Positions 21,399 to 33,170 of a stretch of 64,000 bases of DNA are shown in pieces. The notes beneath the pieces are model-generated. The model was not told where the DNA came from. It saw only the letters and a program-made list of their open reading frames with translations, and did not search any database. A program made the position numbers and the translations under genes. The DNA is from Podospora pseudoanserina (taxonomy: Eukaryota > Ascomycota > Sordariomycetes > Sordariales > Podosporaceae). Location of the stretch: assembly GCF_035222485.1 (NCBI RefSeq), contig NC_085922.1, positions 3,239,001 through 3,303,000 of the forward strand, in the 5' to 3' direction. Position 1 is the first letter of the stretch, and each line of letters starts with the position of its first letter.

Positions 21399-21675
21399 GA
21401 AGGCGGTCAAACTTTTTTTTTGTTTTGCCCCGGAAAGACAAGGGATCCAGGCCCGATCCGATATCGCTAGCGCAGAGAGATAAGATAATCAACAGCGCCC
21501 GCTGCTACCCGCCAATTCCCTGTCGATTACGTAGTGGGGACCAACAAAAAGTGGAAAATTTCGATAAACCAAAAATTCCCACTGTTGGTTGAATTGATTG
21601 CAGCTGTGACATTTCTTATCGCCAATCTCACTTGGGACGACCACCCTTTCGTCATACCTCGATCCGATCTTTCCA

Positions 21676-21681
21676 GAGTCA
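21676..21681. promoter_or_regulatory. GAGTCA box (possible Gcn4/CPC1-type site)
   Basis: Third perfect box in the ARG1/DIC1 divergent region, about 475 nt from ARG1 and 210 nt from DIC1. Weaker case because a six-base match is common by chance. Confidence 0.35.
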
Positions 21682-21890
21682 GTCGCAAAACATTGCTGCC
21701 GATGCCGGTATAGCTTCACTTTGAATTCGCTTGAAGCTATTCACTTTTAGTGTTTAATACATAACACATAATTCTAATTCGGCAACGTTTTGGCGAAAAA
21801 GCTTTACACACACAGTCCGCGGGATGTTCTTGTTATAGCGACAACTCCAACTTTTCTACTTTTTGAGTGCGTCGCGACAGAGACGACAAG

Positions 21891-23028
21891 ATGGATGCCA
21901 AGAATAGCAGCGTACCTACACCAGTAGGTCCAAGCACAGAAACTACCAGTAAAAGAGACACCACCAACAAGATGTCCCTCTCACCACAACTAAAACAAAA
22001 ACCAATCCACTACCCCTTCTGGTTCGGAGGCAGCGCATCCTCCATGGCCGCCTGCGTCACTCACCCCCTCGACCTGGGTTTGTTTACCACCCCCCCTTAC
22101 CACCCCTTTTATCTCCTCCCATACTAACCCCCCGACAGTTAAAGTCCGCCTCCAAACCCGCTCGGGCTCCATGCCCACCACCATGTCCGGCACCTTCCTC
22201 CACATCCTCCGCAACAACGGCCTCACAGGCCTTTACTCAGGCCTCTCCGCCTCCCTCCTCCGCCAAATCACCTACTCCACCACCCGCTTCGGCATCTACG
22301 AGGAACTCAAATCCCAACTCGCCACCCGCTCCGGCGTTGATCCAGTAACCCAAAAACCCAAACCGCCCTCCTTACCCATGCTCATAGCCATGGCCTCCGT
22401 CTCGGGGACTATAGGTGGAATAGCAGGCAACGCAGCCGACGTCCTCAACGTCCGCATGCAGCACGACGCCTCTCTCCCGGAGCACAAACGGCGCAACTAC
22501 CGGCACGCAGGTGACGGTCTGGTCCGGATGATTAGGGAAGAAGGCGTCGGCGCCCTCTTCCGTGGTGTCGGACCGAACTCGCTGCGAGCAGCGGCCATGA
22601 CCGCCTCGCAATTGGCATCTTACGACATCTTTAAGCGGACTTTGATCAAGGTCGCAAAGATGGAGGACAACCTCGCGACGCACTTTAGCTCGTCCTTTCT
22701 TGCTGGCGTGGTCGCGGCGACGGTGACGAGTCCGATTGATGTGATCAAGACGAGGGTGATGTCTGCGCACGGCAACCAGGGGCTGGGGCAGCTGCTGGGG
22801 GAGATTTATGCAAAGGAGGGGATGGGGTGGATGTTTAGGGGGTGGGTGCCGAGTTTTTTGAGGTTGGGGCCGTAAGTTTGTTTCTTTTCCTTTCCTTTTG
22901 AATGATGTACTGACGAGGGAAACAGACAAACGATTTGCACGTTTTTGTTTTTGGAATCTCATCGCAAGTTTTATAGACGGGTTAAGGGGTTGGAGGAGGA
23001 GGAATTGCCTGCTGTGAACAAGTCGTAG
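21891..23028 (+). CDS. DIC1: Mitochondrial dicarboxylate carrier
   Basis: Three exons, 21891-22077, 22139-22871 and 22926-23028, encode 340 residues. The first intron has an ATACTAAC branch site at 22122. Mitochondrial carriers have three repeats of two membrane helices in the inner membrane; the Dic1 group exchanges malate or succinate for phosphate. The signature motifs are HPLDLVKVRL (split by the first intron), GNAADVLNVRMQ and SPIDVIKTRV. The Dic1-type stretches ASVSGTIGGIAGN, LNVRMQHDASLP and MTASQLASYDIFKR support the subgroup. The second signature has Ala where most carriers have Pro; I recall that some Dic1 proteins also lack this Pro, so it may be normal. The ATG at 21891 was chosen because the frame has only a GTG upstream. 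Confidence 0.92.
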
Positions 23029-24035
23029 AGTAGGAGGGCAGCTTGGATTTTTTTTCTGCATTTTTGAGCGAAAACACAGCGGATTTTGATACTTTGTATC
23101 ACAGCACACCACAGCAACAAAGAGGAGCATGGAGCTTATAGACAAGACAAGACAAGCCAAGACAGGAATCGATCCATAGAGCGGAGGAGGAAGGGAAAGG
23201 GGGACATCATCTTTATCAGTCAGTGTATTTGTATTTTTCTCTCGTATACCATGGCAAGAGAGGGGGTAGGCATTTGTTTTTCGGCCAGGCAGGGAAGGGT
23301 GCGGCGTTCTGTCTTTTTGTCAGTTGGTATTCTTGTATACAAAAAGAGGGTCTGTGCAAACACACACATGTTGTTGGTTATCTTTTTATTTTATTTTATT
23401 TACCTCAAATATGAAGCCTTTTGATACAAATTATATCTATGTACAGGTAACAAGGGACGCCGATTTTGGGTTTGGGTTGAGATACCCCCCAATGAAAACT
23501 GACTTTTCTTTATTGAGTCGCGCTCTCTCTCTCTCTCTCTCTCCCTTTCCCCAAGAAACCTGTAATGAACCTCCCCCCCTTCCTTCCCGCCCCAACCCCC
23601 CAACACTCCGGCTGATGAAATACTCTACACGCTCAGCAGATAGCAGCAAAATAACCCCCTCTTCTTCATCATCAAAAACCTCATATCCAGTTTTTGGTCC
23701 TCCAAGAGCAGCAAAAAAGCCCTCGCAATGTTATGAGAATGGATGAGTAGTAAAGGGGCTCGGCAAGGGTACTGATGCGGTGATTCGGGTGATGAGCAGT
23801 GAGTTCGGATTGCTGTGTGATGAATGATGAATGATGTGCGTGTGCTGGGTATAGTATTGTACACAATAACAAGAAGCTGGTGAAGAAGATGGAAACGCCG
23901 GCAACGCGCTGCCATAAAGCCCGGCTCTGTCGTTACCGGTGAGGCGATAATTTTGGCGTCGTATTGAGTTGTTTCCAACGTCATGGCTCCCACCAGATCC
24001 GATTTACCAAGTCTGATCCTTTCTTGCTGCCTCAT
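23029..24035. other. Intergenic region between convergent genes
   Basis: About 1 kb with the 3' UTRs of DIC1 and RPB3. It contains T-rich sequence around 23385-23400 and a CT run at 23523-23543. No gene seen. Confidence 0.55.
23523..23543. repeat. (CT)10 microsatellite
   Basis: Uninterrupted CT run in the spacer between DIC1 and RPB3. Confidence 0.85.
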
Positions 24036-25171
24036 TCAAGACCAACCGCCACCGCCATAGGAAGTCTGCGCGCCGAATGGAGTGGTTCCGCCGCCGCCAC
24101 CCCAGGCGCTCTGGTTCCCGCCATTTCCGCCGTAGGATGTCGAGTACCCATAGCCGGTGTCAGGACCGCTGTTGTAATCTGGGCTGCGGGGTCCGTCGTA
24201 GCCACCTTCACCCTCCCCTTCAGTCAACTCGTGAATCAGACCAGCGAGCTTTTGCTGGATGACCTTGATGCCCTCGGTGACAATTCCGTCTGGGGGCAGG
24301 TTACCGGCTGTCTCGACGTTGTAGTAAAAGTGGTTGGGGACGGCGTCAAAGTCGAAAGGTTCGCCTTCCACTGGTGGCTCTTCCCACTTGGCATACTCGC
24401 TAGGAGGCCTGTGACAGAGTGTGAGTGGCTGCTTTGCGACCAAAGATCAACATAGAGCAAACTTACCATTCCGACTTGGGATCCTTCTCATACCAAAGGT
24501 CAAGATGGCGGAGCTTGTTGTGGGGGTCATATTCAAACCCGATGGCTGCGCTTGGTGCCCACTTCGCATGCTCCTTCGCAATGCCCTTCTTCGCGATACA
24601 CTCGAGCTTGATCTCCTGCTCGGGGCGCAGCTTGAGAATGAGCGGTCCGGTGCCGTCCTTGTCGTTAATAACTGGCGTGCCCAGAGATTGATTTATGCGC
24701 TCGCCAACAGGTACCAAATCGCGCGCGGATACCGACATGTTCTCGTAGCCAGTGCACTTGGCATGGAGCGTGAGCTTGACGCTGCAGTTTTCGCAGTACT
24801 CTTCGCAGTCGCAGTCGCGGGAATAGAGGAGGTGCTCGACACCCTCGGCGTTGAGTGGGATAAGACCAAGACGGTGGGCGATGAATTCGTCAGCAAGAAC
24901 CGAGCTGTTGCTTTCAATCTCGACCAAGTCGATGGCGATGGTTGGGATCTCGGCCAGCATGACGCGGCGCAGCGAGTTGGCGAACGAGATGTCGGCATTC
25001 TGGAGTTCGAACTTGACGCGGACCGAGTCGGCCTAGATATTCACGTCGCGTTTAGACACGAGTTGCCGTCTCACCAGCTGCCCGGACATTGCGACAACCA
25101 CATACCTGCGAGATCTTGACGACGGGCCCGAGCGACTCGGCGTCATCCATTGCCATCGGATCGTAATCCAT
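24036..25171 (-). CDS. RPB3: DNA-directed RNA polymerase II subunit RPB3
   Basis: Three exons, 25171-25106, 25032-24467 and 24408-24036, give 334 residues. RPB3 forms the alpha-like heterodimer with RPB11 that nucleates Pol II assembly. The N-terminal dimerisation domain includes FANSLRRVMLAEIPTIAID (39-57), the alpha-motif. The zinc-binding loop CDCEEYCENC gives C96, C98, C102 and C105, as in yeast Rpb3. Conserved LIPL and the second dimerisation part (FYYNVETAGNLPP) follow. The last 54 residues (281-334) are a Gly/Ser/Tyr/Asn-rich low-complexity tail that has no counterpart I know in yeast. The gene diverges from MGE1 with 560 nt between the starts. Confidence 0.97.
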
Positions 25172-25731
25172 CTTGCCGGCGGTGTATTATCTCGCGCGAT
25201 TTGTGTTTGCTTTCGGTTCGTAATATGACAATCGCAAGGGCGCGTTTGTGTAGGTAGCAGGCAAGCAGGATGGAGCAGTGGTTAAATCGCAGAAAGAGTT
25301 GCTGTCGATGTGGAAGGCTACAGCAACAAGCGGATCCCAGCTCAGAAGTTTGGACAAGCCTCCAAGTGAATGTGAGAGGCGCGCGACAAAGCGCCAATAA
25401 GATGCCTGCCCTGTGTTATCAGCACATGATTTCGCGGCGGGCCCGGCAGGTTACAGTGGGGCAGCATCTGGCTGAGGGAAACCCTGCATCTGGCAGGCAG
25501 CGCTTGACTGGTTTCGGCTGGGCGGGGTTCCGCGGGATCTGGGGAACAGCTCAAGGGCGGTCCGTCAGATGATCCGCTTTTTTTCTGACCTTGGCCCGGT
25601 TGAACGGCCCAACCAAAGCCGTCGTCATAAAATTTCTGGAAGGCAACACGCCATTGTATTGTAAAATTAAAAAAAGAGAGCATTGCCGTCCGTTGAGAGT
25701 TTCAGATAATACACCACATACAACCGCCATA
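25172..25731. other. Divergent promoter region (RPB3 / MGE1)
   Basis: 560 nt between divergent start codons, so both promoters share it. A heat-shock-element-like TTCTGGAA lies about 100 nt upstream of MGE1. No gene seen. Confidence 0.55.
25634..25641. promoter_or_regulatory. Heat-shock-element-like TTCnnGAA upstream of MGE1
   Basis: TTCTGGAA contains two inverted nGAAn units, the minimal part of an Hsf1 site. Only two units are present, so the match is weak. The position, about 91-98 nt upstream of the ATG of a mitochondrial Hsp70 co-chaperone, makes it plausible. Confidence 0.3.
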
Positions 25732-26512
25732 ATGTTACGACAGACCATCGCCAACACTTCCCGGGCCCTCCGCTCCACCGCCAGGGCCGGCGCTCAAAGA
25801 CAGCTTGCCAGACCCCAGTTCATCCAGTCACCAATTGCCGCAGCCGCCAGGACAGTGGCACCGAGGGCGAGATGGTACAGCGCTGAGGCCGAGAAGAAGG
25901 AGGCCGAGACCAAGAACGGAGAGGAGAAGGCTGCTGAGGAGACCGAGGAGGCCAAGCTCAAGAAGCAATTAGAGGCCAAGGAGGCCGAAGTTCGGGACTG
26001 GAAGGTACATACAGCCATACAACCTACCCCTGACTATGATCCCCTGCATATACTAACAACCATATCAGGACAAGTACCTCCGCTCCGTTGCCGACTTCCG
26101 CAACCTCCAGGACCGGACTGCCCGTGAAATGAAGGCCGCCCGTGACTTCGCCATCCAGAAGTTCGCCAAGGACCTCGTCGACAGCGTTGACAACTTCGAC
26201 CGTGCCCTCACCATGGTCCCCGAGGAGAAGCTCAAGTCCGAGGAGAAGTCTGCCCACCTCCAAGACCTCGTCAACCTCTACGAGGGTCTCAAGATGACCG
26301 AGAACATCCTCCTCGAGACCCTCAAGAAGCACGGCCTCGAGAGATTCGACCCCCACGGCCTTCCCTTCAACCCCAATGAGCACGAGGCCACCTTCATGAC
26401 CCCTATGCAGGACAAGGAGCACAACACCGTCTTCCACACCCAGCAGAAGGGCTTCAAGCTCAACGGCCGCATCCTCAGACCCGCCAAGGTCGGCGTTGTC
26501 AAGAACAAATAA
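25732..26512 (+). CDS. MGE1: GrpE nucleotide exchange factor for mitochondrial Hsp70
   Basis: Two exons, 25732-26004 and 26069-26512, encode 238 residues. The intron has GTACAT at the donor, a TACTAAC branch site at about 26051 and TCAG at the acceptor. Mge1 releases ADP from mitochondrial Hsp70 during protein import and folding in the matrix. Residues 1-50 form a basic, Ser/Ala/Arg-rich presequence ending near RARWYSAEA. A charged coiled coil (about 50-110) leads into the GrpE head: YLRSVADFRNLQDRT, the VDNFDRAL signature, LDE-like helices, and the C-terminal beta domain HEATFMTPMQDKEHNTV with NGRILRPAKVGV. The length is typical. Confidence 0.97.
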
Positions 26513-29498
26513 GCAATCTCCTCTCTTTCGGTGGTGGTGTGTGTAAGATTATGTAATGGCGGGAAAGGTGTACAAAAAAGCTATTTATTTTTGAATGAGG
26601 GTCTGGGGTATCTATGACCGAACAACGATCTTCAAAAGGACGGTGGTGCTGCTTGGGGCGTTTTACTTTTCTTCGGTCGCCATGTATTTTTCATCAAGTC
26701 ATGTATAATGCTCCTCTCATGATGTCGATTTTGGGTTTGAAAGCATTTTCGGAAAGCGCGGAAAACAAATTACGGGAACACACACATAGGGGCTTTGGGA
26801 GCGGGAGCTCCTCATGAGGCTCAGGTAGATAGAAGTCTTGTGTGTGTACACATATACCACATACACAATACAATGTATGAAGTGGGATTTCTGGGCGCAC
26901 TCTCCTGTTAGCTGTGATGTTGTCTTATCGAAGGATGAAGTCTGCTGCGAGGCCTCACGGCTAGACGGCTGCTCTCTGTATGGTGGTTGAAAGAAGGCAG
27001 ACGGTTTGGTACATCTTCTTGCCCACTGGCTAGTCTCTCTACGCTCCTTCAACACCATCTGTTTACATCAGCGTTGTTAAAGAATCCTTTTCGCTCGACA
27101 GATCGCTCGTGTTGTTGCCGTGACCGGTGGTTGGTTTTGCTGAGTGGTCAATTGACATTCAGCCTCTCTCTAAGGCAATAGATGTCCGATTATTTTGAGG
27201 TTAATTTGTCGATGGTTGTTGCCTGTGTGCAGACTATCTCCAAAACATCGCGGCTGCCTCAGACATTACATCGACTTGTAAGCGTCACCGGAGCCAGGAC
27301 CACGATCTCGACTGACATAGCCCATGAACAGCGTACAACTGCTGATCGAGCAAACGTCCACACCATGCGCAGGCGACAAAAAAGACAGCTATAAAAAGAT
27401 GACATCTCGGCAGGTAGGGCGGCGTCGACATAAGCGAGGGAGATCATCGGGGTATTCTCAAGCTTGGCGATTTTGATAAGAAGCAAAGAGGCACGGAGAC
27501 GGAAGAAATGCCGGGTGGTGTTTTTATCTAGAGCACTCAGCTGTCAAATTGAGGCTCTGTTTGGAGCTGGGGAAATTCCGACAAGCTTGCCCGCAACGAC
27601 TTCGGTCAGACTCGAGAGAGGGGAAAGGCCCAGGTTCAACATGACATCACAGTCAGCATCCAACCAATTGAAATACCCCGCCTTCTCACTCGCCCACTCA
27701 AGGCATCTGGATAATTGAGGCAGAAACCAAAAAGTGCGGATCATCATGTGTGCGTCTATGAAACTGAGCGGAAATTCCCCGAGGGTGGTTGTCTGAAACG
27801 AAAAGATCTGCTGCTGCCATCCAACTTTTCTGCAAAGACGGCTATGCCCGAGACTTGCCATGAGGGAGGGAGAAGCCCAATATCGGCGCTCCGAGTTGTA
27901 CGCATTTGCAACTGAAACAGGTGAAAGGGTGCACACGCATTGATAAGGTCAGGTCCTGCTGTCAGCAGCCATACCATATTTTGGTATGGGAGACGAGCAT
28001 CGCCAATAACATGCTGACGGTGGTGGTGCCCCCAATATAAGACCTGCCCTAACTACGCCTACTAGAACGACCTTGGGGGTGACCATGAGGCTACTGCGTT
28101 AAGGAGGTAATATATGCAAGTCTCTCTTGGCTGCCGGTGGCCAGAACGTTCTGTCATTGGATAGTGGTGCTCGCCATCAGGTTTTGTGCTTACTAGATAC
28201 CAATGGTAGCAGTATAAGTCGAAACAAGTAGACATGGCAACAAATACCCCGTGGGGGCAGCCGGTGACGGGTGGTTCCAGGTTGCGGGAGGTTCGGCCAG
28301 GCACTTGTTTTTCTGCACCTCACACAGCCTTCTAAGAAAAGCGTTTGTTTTGTTGCCGGACCTGAGCCAGGCACCACTTTCGAAACGGCACAGGCGTTAG
28401 GCCGAACAATTGTAAAAAGGAGCACTTGACTCAGCCCTCTCTCTCATTGTCCAGGACGGAGCCGTAGGAGCAAGCCTGCGGTTCCAGAGACGTGCCAAAG
28501 AGAGGTGGTAGAACTGACATCACGTGACGGCCTTTGATCGATCCTTGGAGTGCCAAGCCCCGGCTTTCCTCAGAGTGGTGTTAGCGGGGAAGGGAGCTGC
28601 AACTGCCCTCCCGCGTTGATGCACCCATTGGGAGTTGCTTGCCAACAAAAATCTCGACGCCGGTGTTTCTGGAGAGGATATCATATCTTTTCCTTGCCAG
28701 TGAGAGCGTGAGAGCGGAAGCAGACAGCTGCTCGTTCGCTCAGGGGGTTTTTGATTTGTTTTTCTCTCGTCGACCAGCAAGACTCGACCATCAAACCCCA
28801 AAGTTGTCCTCCCCACAGACCCTTAAACCCTGCCCTGCCCTGCCTTATCCCTTCTGCGCTGGCAGGCTGTTTCCCGCTCTCCTTATTTTGACGACACCTC
28901 CTCGCCTGTCTTTCAAGACATCCACAACTTCCCCGCCTCAGGCAAACCGCGAGAGACCTCTCACCGTTCCAGCAAGCACGACGTAACGACTTTTCTCTTC
29001 CAAGCAGCTACGCACCTAACTTTCCACGACTTGCAGCACCTACCTCACCGCGCAGTAGAGCTGCCTGTGTGTCTTCCCCCCGGATTGCCAACGTCAAACC
29101 GACATCCTACCGACACCCCAGCCGCTGCGGAAAGGGCAACTCTCGATGCCGGGCGTTTGACCTTCACCTAGGTTTCTGAGGAAATTTGTTGCGGCAACTC
29201 GAGCCTACAGTGTGTTTCCGGTCAACTTGCGAATTCAACGGACCCAGCCAGAAGTCGTAGCGTGGCAGGCCGTCGTTACTGACACACGGGCCCTTTTGCA
29301 ATAGATCGGGCTGTGGCTCCCACTGTCACGACCCTCTCTCGGTCAGGTCGCACCATTCTGCACTCTGATTCGCCCAATTCGCACAAACTCCTTCTCTGCC
29401 GCACCGTACCAACTCCCGCCCGCACTCTTCCCAAAGTTTCCACCTCCAAGCCGCCGCGACCAACCCAGTGTGAACTGGCAGCGAAGACCACGGGAGCC
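26513..29498. other. Intergenic region upstream of ataxin-2/PBP1
   Basis: Three kilobases between MGE1 and PBP1, both on the plus strand. The right-hand 700 nt are pyrimidine-rich and probably form the promoter and 5' UTR of PBP1. A perfect 8-bp-stem hairpin sits at 27969-27990. I find no open frame with family features and no RNA gene. Confidence 0.5.
27969..27990. repeat. Short inverted repeat (perfect 8-bp stem)
   Basis: CCATACCA and TGGTATGG flank a few A/T bases. There is no run of T after it, so it does not look like an ordinary terminator; it could be a protein-binding palindrome or chance. Confidence 0.45.
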
Positions 29499-32400
29499 AT
29501 GGAAGACCGATCTTCGACCCCATCGCAGTCCACCTCCGCCGACGTCAAGTCGCCTACCCAGAGGCCTCTGTACAGCAGCAAGCTCGGCGACCAAAGGAAA
29601 GAGGTGACCCCTTCTGGCCAGACTGCTAGGTGAGACACGAGTCCCTTCTCCTCCCCCCCCCCCCCCCATGCCATGCCCTGCCCTGCCCTGCCATCCCCAG
29701 CTTTTTTTCCAAGCCTCACTTTGCCCACCAACAAGAGACCCCACGGTCCACTTTTGACTACACCCCATTGCGTCGGCTCTCTACTCTATCCCCTTTCCCA
29801 TTCTCTTTCTATTCTTCGCGGATCGACCCGCATCGTGCCTCTCTGATGGTTCGCACCTGTAAGCGACTGACTGACTGACGGTCGACCACCGCACAGACAA
29901 ACTCCTCCTGTCACAAAGGCCTGGACCCCAGCGTCGAGAAATCCGGTTACCGGTCGATCGCAACCACCTCAGGCCGGCTTCAACTCACAGAACAGGCAGT
30001 CTGTGACCAACTCCCTCCGTGAGGTCAGTCAAACTTTACCCCATTTCCCCGTATCCACCCTCCGCCTGCGGGCGCCTCCGAGAGCCTGATTTAGCTTTTG
30101 CAGCTGCCACAGAGCAACTGGTACAGACGCACGCCGTCTCTCCGCTTCCCCCCAACTCAATCGTGTACAGAAGCTTACATCTGCCGCAGGGTCAGCGAGT
30201 GCGTGTTAGATACTCCCCAGGGGCCGAGTTTTCAGGCACCTGTTCGAACGACTTCGACTCGGGCAGCTTTCGACTAACCAACGTGCTACAGAAGAAGCTT
30301 CCCAATTCGGCCGATCTTGCCAACGGGGCGAGACGAGATCAGACACAAATGATGGCCCAGAAGAAGGACGTCATGGACGCTCGCGTTGTGCCTGGCAACG
30401 CCGGGAAGAATGATGGAAAGGGTGCTAATGGTAATCGAGGGACCACATGCATACACACTCTGCAAGGCCTTGAAACTGATCTTTTTCGCAGGCAATCGAT
30501 CCGGTTTCAAGACAGATGCCTCCATTTCTAACTCGCGCCTCGGTGCTGGTCGTGCTCTTCAACCCTGGACCCCACCCCCTGACACCACAACTGACCTTAG
30601 CCTTGAAAGTTCCAAAGAAGATGTCCGCGGTTGGGATCAGTTCGCAACCCACGAGAGGATGTTTGGAAACAAGTCCACTTATGATGAGAGAATTTACACG
30701 ACCGAGATCGACAGGAGCCACCCCAATTACGAGCAGAGAATCGCTCAGGCGGACAAGATTGCGCGCCAGATCGAAGGGGAGGCACCCAAGTTTGCCCATG
30801 TCGCCGAGGAGCGCATTATGGACTTTGGTGGCGGCGGTGATGGCAGGGATGAAGAGGAGAAGTACGTCAAGCACACAGGCATAGCCGCCGGTGACAATTC
30901 CGAGCTGACCCCCTCCCAGATACAGCGGTGTTGCCCGCCAGGACTTCCCTCCGTTGAGCAGCAACCGTGAGAATAAGTACACCCCACCAGCTCGGCGGGC
31001 TCCTACCGGTCAGTCAACAGTCAAGGGTGCTCCAGTGGACCCTGCTATCATTTCATCGCAATTGAAGGGTGCCCCGGCTTCTACCCAGCCCACGCCCAAG
31101 GTCGAGGATGTCAAGTCGCCTGCCGCCACACCCACACCAGCCCAACCGGCTGTGGACAAGGCTGCCGAGCCCAAGGCGGAAAGCAAAGCTTCTGAGAAAG
31201 CTCCAGAGACCAAGCCCGATGTATCCGCAGCCCCCGCCAAGGCAGACCCCAAGGAGACTGTTGCTGCTCGGTCCTCGACTGCCACGGCTCGTGTTGGCTT
31301 CCCAGGTGCGAGTAGGGCGGGCGGCCCAAGCGCTGCAAACAATGTCGAGCGAGAAGTACTCAATGCTTTCAAGCAATTTTCCATCAAGGAGAGGAAGCAG
31401 GCCGATGCTGCCCGGCACAGCAAGGCCAGAGTTGACAAGGAGGTCAAGTTGACCGAGTTGAAAAAGTTCTCCAAGGATTTCAAGCTGTCCACTCCCGTGC
31501 CGAAGGACTTGATCCCCATCATTGCCAAGGACCCCGTCAAGCAGCAGGAGATCCAGGAGAAGGCGATTCAAAATGCGGCCGAGATTGCCAGGAAGAAACA
31601 AGAGGCTGCTGCCAAAGAGAAGGAGTCTGCGGCCGCCAAGGTCAACCAAGCCAAGACGCCAGCCGAGCAGTCGAACGCCTCGACGCCCGCCGCGACGACT
31701 GATTCTCGCGCCAGCTCTCGCCCTACGGCTCCCCAACACTCCAACTCATCCGGTGCCCCCGGTCGCCACCCCGGAGGTCGCGCCTCTTACCATAACAGCA
31801 ATGGGATCCAACCTCCCTATGGCCAGTACAACCGGAACGGCCGTGGTGCTCAGCTTCCTCCCGGCGCTCAGGCTACCGGTCAGCTGGCCCAGCGTCTGAG
31901 AAATGTCGAGCAGCAAAAGATGCAGCACCCTCATATGGCTCAACACCCTCAGCCGGATATGCGTCTACCACCAACCGGTCCTGCTAACAATGCCGACCCC
32001 AACTACGGTCGTCGCATCAGCGGTGTGCCGCCGACCTATCTCGGTCCCAAGCTCAATCCTAACACCCAGGAGTTCAGACCCAATGCATTTGCACAACCCT
32101 TCAACCCGATGAACCCCATCAACCCCATTAACGCGGTCATCCCCAGCCAGGCCTCCAGCCCTCGTGCTTCGGTGAACATGATGGAAGTTCCCATCATGGC
32201 TCCTCCAGCTCCGGCGAAGGGCCAGTTGGTCCGCCGCAAGACAAAGGCGATTGATATCAAGAAGTGTCTTGTCCTTTCCAACATGGAGACTATTCAGCCT
32301 CCGACTAACCCCAAGAAGACCTGGGAGGAGAATGACGGTTTCAGACCCGCCTTTGACCACCCTCCCACTTGGCGTGCGGTTGACCCGGAGAAGGAAGAGC

Positions 32401-33170
32401 CCAAAGACTCTACCATGAGCATGACCTATAATGAGTATTTCGAGAAGGTGCCGCGAGCTGGTGCGACCGTCGCCACTCCCAACCCAACGCATGCCATGCC
32501 CCAAATCCCGCACCAACACCAGCTGCCACCCTATCTGCAGCACGGGGGCCAGGGCATGGCTCCTCGCCAATCGCCCCACATGCCCCCGATGCAGATGCAG
32601 GCTGGCCAGCACGGACATGGAACACATGGACCGTACAACCCCGACGATCATAGGATGATGCATTCTAATTCGGCCCAGTCCTTCGCTTCCCCTAGAATGG
32701 GACAAGTTCCCATGGCCTACCCCCCTTCGGTGAATGCTCCCGGTCAGATGCCTTATGGCCAGCCTGTCATGCCTCAATACATGAACCCCGGCGCGCCTCA
32801 GATGGGTCAGTTCCGCAGTTTCTCAAATAACCCTCAGTTCATGCCGCAGCAGCCCCATCACATGGGTGCGCCTATGATGGGTCAACCTCCCTTCATGCCA
32901 CCTAACGGCATGGCGGTTCCTGGGCCCATGTATCCGGTCAGCGGTCCTCCGTTTATGCCTCCTGGTGCGGTAGCCCCGCAGCCGATGGTTGGATCCAATG
33001 GATTTCCCAGCCCTGGCCGGTCCGCTGCCGCCCCGATGATGGCTCATCAGGGTTCTCATCAGGGACAGCCCGCCGTGTACGGAATGAGTCCCGCCATGAC
33101 TTATCAGCAACCGGCCTATACCCCCCAGCAAGGCCAAGGCAAGTTTTCGGGTCAGCGTCCTCCCCAATGA
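29499..33170 (+). CDS. PBP1: Ataxin-2 / Pbp1 homologue (LSm-LsmAD, poly(A)-binding-protein partner)
   Basis: Proposed exons 29499-29629, 29897-30023, 30190-30430, 30492-30861 and 30920-33170 give 1039 residues with consistent phases. Ataxin-2/Pbp1 binds mRNA and poly(A)-binding protein and acts in stress granules, translation and TORC1 control. Exon 3 carries an LSm-like core (QRVRVRYSPGAEFSG, then GSFRLTNVLQKK). Exon 4 carries LsmAD (RGWDQFATHERMFGNKSTYD and NYEQRIAQADKIARQIEG). YSGVARQDFPPLSS follows. A PAM2-like motif LNPNTQEFRPNAF is in exon 5. The C-terminus is Pro/Gln/Met-rich and disordered. The third intron boundary (30024-30189) is the least certain, because the first strand of the LSm fold is not apparent. 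Intron 1 contains a C15 run. Confidence 0.9.
29653..29667. repeat. C15 homopolymer in PBP1 intron 1
   Basis: Fifteen consecutive C in the first intron. Length in an assembly should be treated with caution. Confidence 0.85.

Larger units (their letters stand above)
21202..21890. other. Divergent promoter region (ARG1 / DIC1)
   Basis: 689 nt between the divergent start codons of argininosuccinate synthase and the dicarboxylate carrier. Besides three CPRE-type boxes it holds a short CA/GATA simple repeat at about 21320-21345. Confidence 0.6.

Noticed and set aside
27969-27990. Hairpin considered as a terminator
   Set aside because: No T run follows, and there is no gene end close by on either strand; kept only as an inverted repeat.
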